From JAPLKX01 sp035530195 (lineage in GTDB: Bacteria; Hydrogenedentota; Hydrogenedentia; Hydrogenedentales; SLHB01), in contig DATKVG010000143.1 in NCBI GenBank assembly GCA_035530195.1, positions 1-22,011 on the forward strand: a stretch of 22,011 bases of DNA, read 5' to 3'. The translations under genes were made by a program, and so were the position numbers. Below are positions 1 to 9,000 of the stretch, in pieces. The number at the start of each line of letters is the position of its first letter. Positions within the stretch are counted from its first letter, which is position 1. The notes beneath the pieces were generated by a model. That model ran no database searches, was not told the DNA's origin, and was given only the letters and a program-made list of their open reading frames with translations.

Positions 1-21
1 TGAGAACCACAGTGTCAGAAC

Positions 22-231
22 CTATCCTTCGTCAAGTTCTGCAGGTTCACCGGTTCGCCGCTCAATTTCTTCCGCGAGTTCTTCTAAAGAATGAAAGTGT
101 ATGCGTTGATCGATTCCTATCGACTCCATGTAGTTGTTGCCGTCATCGTCTTCGATCGAGACAACCTGGAAAGTCTCCTGGAATCCGGCCTGTTCGGAAG
201 TCTGCCGGTCTAAGTCAGCATAATGATGCAT
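22..231 (-). CDS. Small acidic hypothetical protein (69 aa)
   Basis: I do not recognise this protein. The ATG at 231 is preferred because GGAG lies 7-8 bases upstream; an in-frame GTG at 240 would add three residues but has no good ribosome binding site. The product is 69 residues, soluble, without signal peptide or membrane segment, and rich in Asp and Glu. Its second half (from about residue 48) reads as an acidic helix (SLEELAEEIERRTGEP). The size and the acidic helical tail resemble small antitoxin-like or regulatory proteins, but nothing specific supports that. It sits in a decayed stretch next to a transposase fragment, and any partner gene lies beyond the left edge. It could also be a remnant. 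The RBS and the start-to-stop frame are the only evidence that it is real. Confidence 0.4.
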   Translation of the reverse strand: MHHYADLDRQTSEQAGFQETFQVVSIEDDDGNNYMESIGIDQRIHFHSLEELAEEIERRTGEPAELDEG

Positions 232-401
232 TCGCTTCACTCCGTTCTGCTTGTGCTTTAGAATACGCAGAATGCAAGAACGTCTGTCAGGGCAATTGCT
301 TTCACGTAATCCTCGATTTGTCGGGTCGGATCAGTATTGCGGCGGCCCCGATTTTCTTGGACACAGAATTAGGCTCATCTGTGCAACCAAGGCGGTTGTC
401 C

Positions 402-573
402 ATGAGCAAGGAGCAGAACAAGAAGCAGGGGCCTTTGGGGCCGAACGAACGGTGGAGCGTGCGGCGTAAGCGGGACGTGGTGCTGCGGTTGTTGCACGGT
501 GAACCGGTAGATGCATTGAGCCGGGAGTTGGGGGTGGAGATTTACCGGCTTGAACAGTGGCGGGAGAGGGCGC
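402..573 (+). pseudogene. IS3-type transposase OrfA, N-terminal fragment
   Basis: From the ATG at 402 about 57 residues read like the N-terminus of an IS3-family OrfA (HTH_Tnp type). A basic start (MSKEQNKKQGPLGPNERW) is followed by RRKRDVVLRLLHGEPVDALS and then RELGVEIYRLEQWRERAL, the helix-turn-helix with its usual recognition-helix W-R pattern. Family OrfA proteins run to about 90-120 residues with a leucine zipper after this point. Here the similarity stops near 573 and the sequence passes into an unrelated glycosidase fragment in another frame. No OrfB (DDE integrase) and no clear terminal inverted repeat are visible, so this is a dead remnant. The exact IS group cannot be told by eye. 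Confidence 0.6.
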
Positions 574-576
574 TGC

Positions 577-1053
577 GGCACCGGCACACACTCTCTCGAG
601 ATCGTCATCAAGAACAACGGGGGGTTCCCGCAGCCGCCGCTGGGCGAGTATGCATGGCTGGCGGGCGATTTCCAGATCGACCTGTCGACGAACGTCCCCT
701 GCCTGATGCCCGTCCGCGGGATTAAAACCGGCCCCTGGGAAAAACAGGGGTTCCCCTGGTTCTCGGGCACGGGCGCCTACTACGCCGACCTGAACCTGCC
801 GGATGTCGCGAAAGGCAAGCGCGTGATCCTCGATGCGGGCCGCGTCGGCAGCATCCTCGATGTCGAGATCAACGGGCGTCACGCCGGCGTCCGCCCATGG
901 CCGCCATACCGGCTCGACGTCACCCGCCTGCTCTGCAAAGGCCTCAACCTGTTCGTCCTCAAAGTCACCAACTCAGCCGTCAATTTCTTCGAAGGCCCGG
1001 AGAAGGACACAGAGTCGGGGCTGCTGGATGAGGTGTGGCTGGAGATTGGATAG
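577..1053 (+). pseudogene. Glycoside hydrolase-like C-terminal fragment
   Basis: This frame holds the last ~158 residues of what was probably a large glycosidase, ending at the TAG at 1051-1053. It reads LEIVIKNNGGFPQPPLGEY, then GFPWFSGTGAYYADLNLP, LDAGRVGSILDVEINGRHAG, PPYRLDVTRLL and LNLFVLKVTNSAVNFFE. The order 'LDLG-V-----V-VNG---G---W-PY--DVT-LL--G-N-L-V-V-N' is the galactose-binding-like jelly roll found in GH2 and GH106-type enzymes. There it is an accessory sugar-binding domain, not the catalytic one. No start codon or catalytic domain is present upstream; the 5' side is cut by the transposase fragment. It is therefore a truncated, presumably non-functional gene. The start given is the approximate junction. 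Confidence 0.55.
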
Positions 1054-1090
1054 GGCGCGAACCTTTGATAGGACCTATACGCTGCAGTTC

Positions 1091-1125
1091 CTCCAGCCTC
1101 CAGCCTCCGGTCTCCAGTCTCCGGC
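1091..1125 (+). repeat. Heptamer minisatellite, five CTCCRGY units
   Basis: Five head-to-tail 7-base units lie just upstream of the XPB gene: CTCCAGC, CTCCAGC, CTCCGGT, CTCCAGT and CTCCGGC. They differ only by transitions at two positions. The array ends 7 bases before the ATG at 1133, so it occupies the place where a ribosome binding site would be. The pyrimidine-rich plus strand supplies no Shine-Dalgarno. Confidence 0.85.
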
Positions 1126-1132
1126 CTGATTT

Positions 1133-2830
1133 ATGGTAAACTCTCGTTCCATGGCGGAAAACGCGCATAAGCCGGTGATCGTGCAATCGGACCGGTCTGT
1201 TTTGCTGGAGACGGACAACCCGGCTTTTGAAGACGCGCGCGATTGCCTGGCCGCGTTTGCCGAGTTGGTGAAGTCGCCCGAGCATATCCACACCTACCGG
1301 ATCACGCCGCTGTCGTTGTGGAACGCGGCTGCCGCCGGGATGACGTCCGCCGCCATCATTTCCGGCCTCACCCGGTTCAGCCGCTACGAGATCCCGCAAA
1401 ACATCATCACCGACATCGAAGATAATGTGGCCAGATACGGCCGGCTCAAGCTGTACAAGAACGAAAAAGGCCAGCTTTTCCTGCGGGCCGAAGACCCGCT
1501 ACTCGTGACGGAACTGCTCAACCAGAAATCGCTGCAGCCGCTCGTAACGGGTTCGCCGGACTGCAACACCATCCTCGTCAATGCGGGCGATCGCGGCAAC
1601 GTCAAATGCGCCCTGATCAAGATAGGGTACCCGGTCGAAGATCTCGCCGGATACATCGAAGGCGCGCCGCTGCCGCTTACGTTGCGCAACCCCGCCGTAT
1701 CCGGCCTCCCGTTCATCTTGCGGAAGTACCAGGTGGAGTCGGTGTCGGCATTCCACATGCGGGGATCAAACCACGGCGGCAGCGGAGTCGTCGTCCTGCC
1801 ATGCGGCGCGGGGAAAACCATGGTGGGCATGGGCGTGATGGACGCGCTGCAAACCCACACGCTCATCCTGACCACCAACACCATTGCACTCCGTCAATGG
1901 AAAAACGAACTGCTCGACAAGACAAGTCTGGCCGACAGTCAGATAGGCGAGTACAGCGGCGACCTCAAGGAAATCCGCCCCGTCACCATCGCCACCTATC
2001 AGATCCTCACGTACCGGAAAACCAAGGACAGCCCGTTTGTCCATTTCGACCTGTTCGACGCGGGCAACTGGGGCCTTATCATGTACGACGAGGTCCATCT
2101 CCTGCCGGCGCCGGTGTTCCGCGTGACGGCCAGCCTCCAGGCGCGGCGGCGGCTGGGCCTGACGGCGACGCTGGTGCGCGAAGACGCCCGCGAGGACGAC
2201 GTGTTCAGCCTGATCGGGCCGAAGAAGTACGATGTGCCCTGGAAGGTGCTCGAGAAACAGGGGTGGATCGCGCAGGCCGTGTGCACCGAACTGCGCGTAA
2301 GACTGCCCCAGGAAGAACGGTTCCGCTACGCCATCGCCGGCAAACGCGACAAGTTCCGAATCGCATCCACCAACCCCGTGAAAGATTTTATCGCCGAAGG
2401 CCTGATCGCGCGGCATAAAGACGACAACGTGCTTGTCATCGGTCAATACCTGGATCAACTCAAGATCATGGCGAAGCGGTTCAAGGCGCCCCTGATCACC
2501 GGCCGAACCCCCACTAAAGAGCGCGAAAACCTCTACAACGCATTCCGCAATGGCCAGGAAAAGCTGCTCATCGTGTCGAAGGTGGCGAACTTTGCGGTCG
2601 ACCTGCCCGACGCCAACGTCGCCATACAAGTTTCGGGCACATTCGGGTCGCGCCAGGAGGAGGCGCAACGGCTCGGCCGGATACTTCGGCCCAAGAGCGA
2701 CCGGAGCGTGGCCCGGTTTTACTCGCTGGTGTCGCGCGACACGTGCGACCAGGACTACAGCGTCAAACGCCAGTTGTTCCTTACCGAACAGGGCTACCGC
2801 TACGAAATCATGAACGCCGAGGAGGCTTAG
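1133..2830 (+). CDS. XPB/Rad25-family DNA helicase (SF2)
   Basis: A bacterial XPB homologue of 565 residues, an ATP-driven double-strand DNA translocase of superfamily 2 that opens DNA during repair. Visible motifs are the Q-like region LPFILRKYQ (192-200), Walker A CGAGKT (224-229), the DEVH box (319-322), LTAT motif III (343-346) followed at once by the XPB-specific RED triplet (R349-E350-D351), and motif VI QRLGRILRP (512-520). The first ~185 residues correspond to the N-terminal region before the helicase core. ATG 1133 has no Shine-Dalgarno; an in-frame ATG at 1151 is equally possible. It is the first gene of an operon; AddB starts 2 bases after its stop, and its last codons carry the AddB ribosome binding site. 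Archaeal XPB pairs with the nuclease Bax1; here the next genes are AddAB-type nucleases. Family is certain; cellular role is inferred. Confidence 0.93.
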   Translation: MVNSRSMAENAHKPVIVQSDRSVLLETDNPAFEDARDCLAAFAELVKSPEHIHTYRITPLSLWNAAAAGMTSAAIISGLTRFSRYEIPQNIITDIEDNVARYGRLKLYKNEKGQLFLRAEDPLLVTELLNQKSLQPLVTGSPDCNTILVNAGDRGNVKCALIKIGYPVEDLAGYIEGAPLPLTLRNPAVSGLPFILRKYQVESVSAFHMRGSNHGGSGVVVLPCGAGKTMVGMGVMDALQTHTLILTTNTIALRQWKNELLDKTSLADSQIGEYSGDLKEIRPVTIATYQILTYRKTKDSPFVHFDLFDAGNWGLIMYDEVHLLPAPVFRVTASLQARRRLGLTATLVREDAREDDVFSLIGPKKYDVPWKVLEKQGWIAQAVCTELRVRLPQEERFRYAIAGKRDKFRIASTNPVKDFIAEGLIARHKDDNVLVIGQYLDQLKIMAKRFKAPLITGRTPTKERENLYNAFRNGQEKLLIVSKVANFAVDLPDANVAIQVSGTFGSRQEEAQRLGRILRPKSDRSVARFYSLVSRDTCDQDYSVKRQLFLTEQGYRYEIMNAEEA

Positions 2831-2832
2831 CC

Positions 2833-5800
2833 GTGGTGGCCGGGGGTGGTCCCGTCGACGAGGCTCCCACAGGTTTCACCGGGCCGGGCGCTGTGCGCCT
2901 TCTATGCGGCCCTCACGGGTCTGGCCGGCCCCATTGCATCGACTCCCTGATGCGGCGCCACGGGAGCCGCGCAATCCTGCTCGTCCCCACCCGCAAATAC
3001 GCGCAGCGCCGCCTCGAAACCATCATCCTCGACGGCCATCTGCCGGGCCTTACCGGGCACTTGCCCGGCCTTACCGGGCACTTGCCCGGCCTTTGGGGCC
3101 GGGCAGTGTCGACGTTCGAAGACTTCGTCGTGGACCTGCTCCGGGCGGAAGGCAAACCGCCGGCCCGCGTCGCTGATTTCGAGCGGCGGCTGCTCCTGCA
3201 GGACGCGTTGGCGCGCATCCGCGGCAACCCGTCGTTGGCGGCCATCGGCGCGGCGGCTGACACGCGCGGGTTCGTTTCGCAGATGCTGCGCGTGATCACG
3301 GAGATTAAACAGGCGGCGGTCGACCCGGACCGATTCAGGTCTTACGTTGCCGCGGCGCGCAATCCAAGCTGGCTCGATCCGGTCGTGGCGGACGTGTACG
3401 AGGCCTACCAGCAGGCCCTGCTCGATGCGGGCGTCTACGACGTTCCCGGCATGTTCTGGGAGGCCGCGGTCGTCTGCCGCCAACACCAACCGCGCCGAAT
3501 GGAGAACGCCGACGCCCTGTTGCTGGACGGGTTCGACGATTTCACCCCGTCGGAATTCAATCTGCTCGCGTCGTTGCGGCCGCACGTCAAACTGCTGGTT
3601 TTCGGCCTCAACTGCGACACCGATCCCAACCGCAGCGACCTCTACGCCGGCCCGTTACGGACTGCCGGCCGGATCGAGCAAGAGTTCCGCGCGGTGGTGG
3701 AAAATTTCGAGGCGCCGGAGCCAAAGACTTATGCAGAGTACGCGGCGGCCTCGATATTCTGGCGGGATCAACCCATGCCGCCGCCCAAAAACCTTCAACG
3801 CGACCTTGAAATCATCCCTTGCCCGGACGCGGTCGAGGAATTGGAAACTGTCTGCCGCCGGATAAAGAAATTGCTCATTGATGGAACCGCGGCGCCTGGC
3901 GAAATCGCTGTTGTGTATCCCGTCATCGGCGTGCGTGGCACAACGGTGCGCGCGGTGTTTGGTGAATTCGGTATACCCGTTCGTGTCCTCACCCCTCCCC
4001 TGCTTTGGGAAAGCTCCGTGGCGGCGTTTGTGCTGGCGTTGCTCGAGGCGATGGACGAGTGGCAACGCGAGACGGTCGTGGACGTGCTGGTGTCGCCGTG
4101 GTACCTGCCGGGCCGCCCGCATGTGGGCGCGATTCCGTCGCTGGCCCGCGCCGCTTTGATTACGTCCGGCGCCGAAGAATGGCGGTCGCGGCTCGAGGGT
4201 GTGGCGGCTCGCATCGAGCACGATGGGCAGAGCGGGACAAGCCTCGACCGTATACCTGATGCGGCCAATGCGCTCGACGCGCTGATGGCGGCCGTGGATG
4301 CATTGCGCGCTCACGATAAGGCGTTTCCACGGCAGGCGACGGCGCGCGAGTTTGTCGATGCGCTCAAGCTGCTTCTGCACGATCTAAACGTAGCGGAGGC
4401 GGTGCGCGCTTATCCGGTGGCGGAGATCAAGGCGCAGGAGGAGGCTGCGTTTGAAGCCCTGTTGCATTTGCTCGATGTCTGGCGGCAGTGGAGCCGCGAC
4501 ATCGAACGCGCGCCACGCGCGGCGTTTACGGCCGAATTCCGCCGGGCGTTGCAGGAGGTCGGCTTTCATCCGCCGCAGCCACGGGAGGCGGTGGTGTGCT
4601 TGGACGCACAGGGAGTCCGGCATCTTCAGTTCGATTACGTCTTTTTCGCAGGAGTCAACGAGGGCGAACTTCCGGGGCCGCCGCATATCAGTGCCGTGTA
4701 CTCGGAGCAAGACATCGAAAACCTCGCTCGGTCCGGCATCGAACTCGAGGGCCGTTACGCCCACATCGAACGCGAAATGCTGCGGTTCCATCACGTTCTG
4801 TGCAGCGCCCGCAAGAAGCTCGTAATTTCGTGGCGGACCCTCTCGCCGCGTGGCCAGGAAGATCATCCAAGCCCGTACATCAACGACCTGCTCGAGCTGT
4901 TCCCCGCCGAGTCCCTGCAGGCGCCCATGCCGAGATCGACCGATTTCGTGCCGCCGCTCGACGGCGCATTCTCATGGCGCGACGTGCGCAACGCCGCGTT
5001 TTCGGCGCACAGCGAGGACGCGGCGGCGTTACGTCCGAAGTTTCCCCGCATCGAACTGGCGGCGCAGATGGAAACCGCACGGCATGACACGTCATCGTTT
5101 GGCATTTACGACGGGGTGCTCTCGGACGAGAAGATTCTGGAGCAATTGCGAACCGAATTCGGCCCTGAGCATGTCTTCAGCGTTAACCAACTCGAAACCT
5201 ACGCCGAATGCCCGTTTCGCTTCTTCGTTGAGCGCGTGCTCGGTATCGAGAAAGCCGAGGCGCCGACGGGCGAGTTCGACGCGATCGTCCGCGGCAACAT
5301 TCTTCACGACGTGCTACAGAAGTTTCACCTCGCGTACTATCAAGTGCCCGCATCTCTTGTCCCGCGCAAACAAGCTTCTGCGGCGCTCGACGAACTGATC
5401 GAGGAGGCCTTTCGTCGTCACGCGCGGCGAACTGTCAACTCCCCGCCGGCGGTGGTCGAGGTGGAAAAGCGCCACGCAAAAAACTTGCTGCTTCGATACC
5501 TCCACAATGAACGCGTCAATCAAGAGACACAGTGGAAACCGACCCATTTTGAGGCCGCGTTCGGGAAAGCATGCGGCGAGTCGCAGTGCTCCGTAACCGT
5601 ACCGCAACCGTTCCACCTGGATCTGGCCTGCGGGCCGATCTTGTTCGCCGGGCGCATCGATCGCATCGACCTGCATGATGCCAAAAAGGACACATCGAGG
5701 ATCATCGACTACAAGACATCGCAGGTGCCGCAAGCCAAGGCCGTGAAGGAAGGGCGATCGCTGCAACTCGCCGTGTACGCCCTCGCGCTCGAACAGTTGC

Positions 5801-6075
5801 TGATGCCGGACACGCAATGCGCGGAGGCCATGTTCCTTTCGATCGGCAAAAACGAGCGCCGACGCCTGACCCGCCACGAGAGCTGGGATAAATGCGCGGA
5901 CCTCTGCACCTCAATCGGCCGCTATGTTGAAGGCATACGGGCCGCCCGCTATGCGCCCGCCCCCGCCGATCCAGACAATGCCTGCGCGTATTGTTCCGCC
6001 AGCCGCGTGTGCCGCTACGAGTCCGGCAGAATCGAGCGAAAGGCGCAACAAGACGCGCCCGAGGAGCAAACCTGA
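2833..6075 (+). CDS. addB: AddB/RexB-like helicase-nuclease subunit, degenerate Walker A
   Basis: An AddB-type subunit (1080 aa; B. subtilis AddB is about 1166) of the AddAB double-strand-break resection complex. GTG 2833 is chosen because GAGGAGG (2819-2825) lies 7 bases upstream and the preceding stop is at 2830. The N-terminal P-loop reads GPHGSGRP (26-33), with Arg and Pro in place of the Lys-Thr of GxxGxGKT. An AddB motif-V-like stretch, FDYVFFAGVNEGELPGP, begins near 600. The C-terminal PD-(D/E)XK domain has CPFRFF (C793), D943 in AGRIDRID, D959-Y-K961 and Q978 in QLAVYALA. Three more cysteines (C1051, C1054, C1060) complete the expected [4Fe-4S] set, one before and three after the nuclease core. 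The nuclease thus looks intact and the ATPase inactive. Residues 68-88 are a threefold GHLPGLT repeat. The stop overlaps the addA start by one base. Confidence 0.9.
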   Translation: MVAGGGPVDEAPTGFTGPGAVRLLCGPHGSGRPHCIDSLMRRHGSRAILLVPTRKYAQRRLETIILDGHLPGLTGHLPGLTGHLPGLWGRAVSTFEDFVVDLLRAEGKPPARVADFERRLLLQDALARIRGNPSLAAIGAAADTRGFVSQMLRVITEIKQAAVDPDRFRSYVAAARNPSWLDPVVADVYEAYQQALLDAGVYDVPGMFWEAAVVCRQHQPRRMENADALLLDGFDDFTPSEFNLLASLRPHVKLLVFGLNCDTDPNRSDLYAGPLRTAGRIEQEFRAVVENFEAPEPKTYAEYAAASIFWRDQPMPPPKNLQRDLEIIPCPDAVEELETVCRRIKKLLIDGTAAPGEIAVVYPVIGVRGTTVRAVFGEFGIPVRVLTPPLLWESSVAAFVLALLEAMDEWQRETVVDVLVSPWYLPGRPHVGAIPSLARAALITSGAEEWRSRLEGVAARIEHDGQSGTSLDRIPDAANALDALMAAVDALRAHDKAFPRQATAREFVDALKLLLHDLNVAEAVRAYPVAEIKAQEEAAFEALLHLLDVWRQWSRDIERAPRAAFTAEFRRALQEVGFHPPQPREAVVCLDAQGVRHLQFDYVFFAGVNEGELPGPPHISAVYSEQDIENLARSGIELEGRYAHIEREMLRFHHVLCSARKKLVISWRTLSPRGQEDHPSPYINDLLELFPAESLQAPMPRSTDFVPPLDGAFSWRDVRNAAFSAHSEDAAALRPKFPRIELAAQMETARHDTSSFGIYDGVLSDEKILEQLRTEFGPEHVFSVNQLETYAECPFRFFVERVLGIEKAEAPTGEFDAIVRGNILHDVLQKFHLAYYQVPASLVPRKQASAALDELIEEAFRRHARRTVNSPPAVVEVEKRHAKNLLLRYLHNERVNQETQWKPTHFEAAFGKACGESQCSVTVPQPFHLDLACGPILFAGRIDRIDLHDAKKDTSRIIDYKTSQVPQAKAVKEGRSLQLAVYALALEQLLMPDTQCAEAMFLSIGKNERRRLTRHESWDKCADLCTSIGRYVEGIRAARYAPAPADPDNACAYCSASRVCRYESGRIERKAQQDAPEEQT
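3034..3096 (+). repeat. Three tandem 21-bp units inside addB
   Basis: Three in-frame 21-base units (3034-3054, 3055-3075, 3076-3096) encode GHLPGLT, GHLPGLT and GHLPGLW. Units two and three are identical for 18 bases; unit one differs at four positions, all silent. Units two and three each contain CCGGGCA-CT-TGCCCGG, a perfect 7-bp inverted repeat, so the array can fold into hairpins on either strand. It lies between the N-terminal P-loop region and the conserved STFEDFV segment of AddB. Confidence 0.9.
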
Positions 6076-9000
6076 TGCGCGCCCCCGGCTTTGATCCCAT
6101 TAAGGCATGCGGCCCGCGCCTCTGTGTGGATGCGGGCGCCGGCTCGGGCAAGACCACCGTCCTGATCGCCAGAATCCTGCACCTGCTCGAAAACAAGATG
6201 GCCGACCTCGACGAGATTGTCGCCATCACATTTACAGACGCCGCTGCGGCCGAAATGCGGATGCGCCTGCGGCGCGAGTTCCGGAAGAAAGCGCCCGTTG
6301 ACAATCCCGCCGAAATGACGCGGTGGCGCCAACTCGAGCGGCGCGCGGACTCGGCCCGGCTGTCGACCATCCACTCGTTTTGCTCCGCGCTCGTGCGCGA
6401 GAACGCGTTGCGGGCGGGGTTCGACCCCGAATTCTCCGTTCTGGCGGAAGCGGAATCGGTGCTGCTTTGCAGGGACGTCATCGAGGAGACGCTCCACACG
6501 CTCCTCGAGCGAGAGGCCGGACAGCCTGATCGCGAGGGGCCGGCAACGCGCGCCGCCGCCGAAATCGGATTTGCCAGGCTGGCCCGCGAACTGTACGCCA
6601 TGCTCAACCGGCGCCGGCTGATGGGCCTGATTAAGGAAGGCGGATTTCCGCACGAGCCCGAGGCGCTCGCCCGCCACTGGCGCCAACTCGTCGAAGAAGC
6701 GCAACAGCGGCGTTTTTTAACCCTGCGGCACTCGCGCCGGCTCGCCTCTTTTCGCAATCTACTCGAAAGCCTGGCGGGCGCGTGCAGCAACGCGGACGAC
6801 GCGCGCGAGGCTGGCCGGCGGCGTCTTATCGAAGCCTTCGACCGCATCCAGCGAGCCGGCAACGCGAAAGACATTGAAAAAGAGATCCGCGGCATTCTCG
6901 AAATCAACTACCGCCGCACATCCAGGAAAAACTGGGGCGAAACCGTCTTGGAACGTCTTAAGGGGGTTCAGAAGGAAATCAAACAGTTTGCCGAAAACCA
7001 ACTTCCGCCGGAGAGTGCTCCTGAGATTGATGCCAAGGCGGCGGCGCTCGCCGCCGATATCGACCGCATTTACGAAAACCTCGACGACGCCTACAAGCGC
7101 GGCAAGATCGAGCGGGCCAGCGCGGATTTCGACGATCTGATCCAGGCGGCATACGAGATGCTGCGCGACAACGACGAGATCCGGGCGCGCACCGCCAGGG
7201 GAATCAAGTTTCTCCTCATCGATGAGTTCCAGGACACGGACTCCTGGCAGTTGCAGATCGCCCGGCTGCTCGCCGATCACCCGGAAGGGCCCGACCTGTT
7301 TATTGTGGGCGACGCCAAACAGTCGATTTACGATTTCCGCGGGGCCGAAGTCGAGGTGTTTCAAGCCGAGAAGTGCTCCGCGCAGGTCACGTTCCTCGAC
7401 AAAAACTACCGCACACTGCCCGACGTGCTGTCATTCATTAACGAGACATTCCAGCGGTCGGGATTGCTCGAGGCCGTTGAACCGGATTACGCGCCGCTGA
7501 CGCCCCACCGGCCCGCGCTCGGCGAGCCGCGCGTCGAGTTTCTGTTGCCGCCATCGAGGGACGACAAGCCGGGCGTTGATGCGTACCGCAGCGGCGAAGC
7601 CGAAATGATTGCCGCACGGCTCGACGAGATGGTGCGAGGTCCGCGGCCCGTCACGGTGTTCGACCGCGACGGCCAGGTGCGCCCCGCCGGTTTTGGGGAC
7701 GCGGCGATCCTGTTCCGCGCGATGTCGAGCGTTTACCTGTACGAGGCGGCGCTGCGCCGGCGCAACATACCGTACCGCGTGATTGCCGGAAGGGGTTATT
7801 ATGAGCGGCGGGAGATCGTCGACCTCCGCAACCTCCTGGCTGTGCTTGTGGACCCTTGCGACGAGATGGCCTTGCTCGGGTTTCTACGCGGCCCGCTTGG
7901 GGGCCTGTCCGACGAGGCGCTTGTGATGCTCAGCGGCGGCCGCGGATTGCTGCATGCGTTCAGCTCGGCGGAAGTCCCGCCGCAGTTTCGGGAGAACTCG
8001 GCGCTCGAGCATGCGCGTGCGCTGGTGGCGCGGTTGCGGGAGAGGGCGTGCACGCCGTTGCCCGCGTTTCTCCGCTATCTGCTCGACGAGACCGGGTTCG
8101 AGGCGATCGAGTTGAGCCAGTTCCTGGGCGCGCAGAAGGCGCACAATATGCGCAAAGCGATCGATTTGGCGAACGATTTTGCCAGGACACAGCCCGCCAC
8201 ACTCGCCTCATTCCTGCGTTACCTCGACCAGGCCGCACTCGATGATATCCGTGAAGGCGAGGCCCCCATGCAGCCGGAAAGCGCGGGCGCCGTGACAATA
8301 ATGTCGATCCACAAGTCCAAAGGCCTCGAGTTTCCTATCGTGGTGGCCGCCGACCTTTCCCGCGAACCGAAAAACCAGGATCGTGGCGCCGTCTTGCTTC
8401 ACCGTCGCCTCGGAATGGGCGTCCGCGTGGCCGACAGCGGCGGCGATACGGCCACCCCCGCCATCTGCCGCGCCATAAAAAACGAGCAAGCCGAAAAGGA
8501 CGAGGCCGAGCAGGCCCGAATGCTCTACGTGGCGATGACGAGGGCGCGCGACTGGCTGCTGCTGAGCGGGTCTCCCGAGGCTGGAAAGCGGTCCTGGATG
8601 CAGACGTTCGATAAGCTCTACAGCGTCTGCGGTGCGGACGACGGCGCGGTTGTCCAAGGCGCGTCCGGGGGCTGGAGCGCCGTGGTGCGCCGCACGCGCC
8701 CCAGCGAAACAACGCGCTCGAGCATGGCGCCGCGGGCACGTCAAGGCGGTGCACACGAGGCCATGTCGAAAGAGTTGGCGCAGCGGGCGGGGCCTGTTGA
8801 CGCCATCGCCGCGGCTCAGAAAACGTTTTCCGTATCTGAAATACTGAACGCCATTTTCAACACCCCCGACGAGCAAGAGCCGTGGGACGCGGAACAATTC
8901 GAGCCCGACGCAGCCGCGCGCGAACGAATGTTCCGCGGCACGCTCGTCCACAGAATGTTCGAGCGGTGGGATTTCTCCAGCGACCCGCCAATCGACGCGG

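Noticed and set aside
12..725. A 237-codon plus-strand open frame
   Set aside because: Only its middle (402-573) has transposase similarity; the rest is upstream junk and an out-of-frame reading of the glycosidase fragment.
2743..2832. Upstream ATG extension of addB inside the XPB gene
   Set aside because: No RBS, no family similarity, and GTG 2833 has GAGGAGG at ideal spacing.
3061..3091. Hairpins in the addB repeat as an intrinsic terminator
   Set aside because: No T-run follows and the frame stays open and conserved through the repeat.
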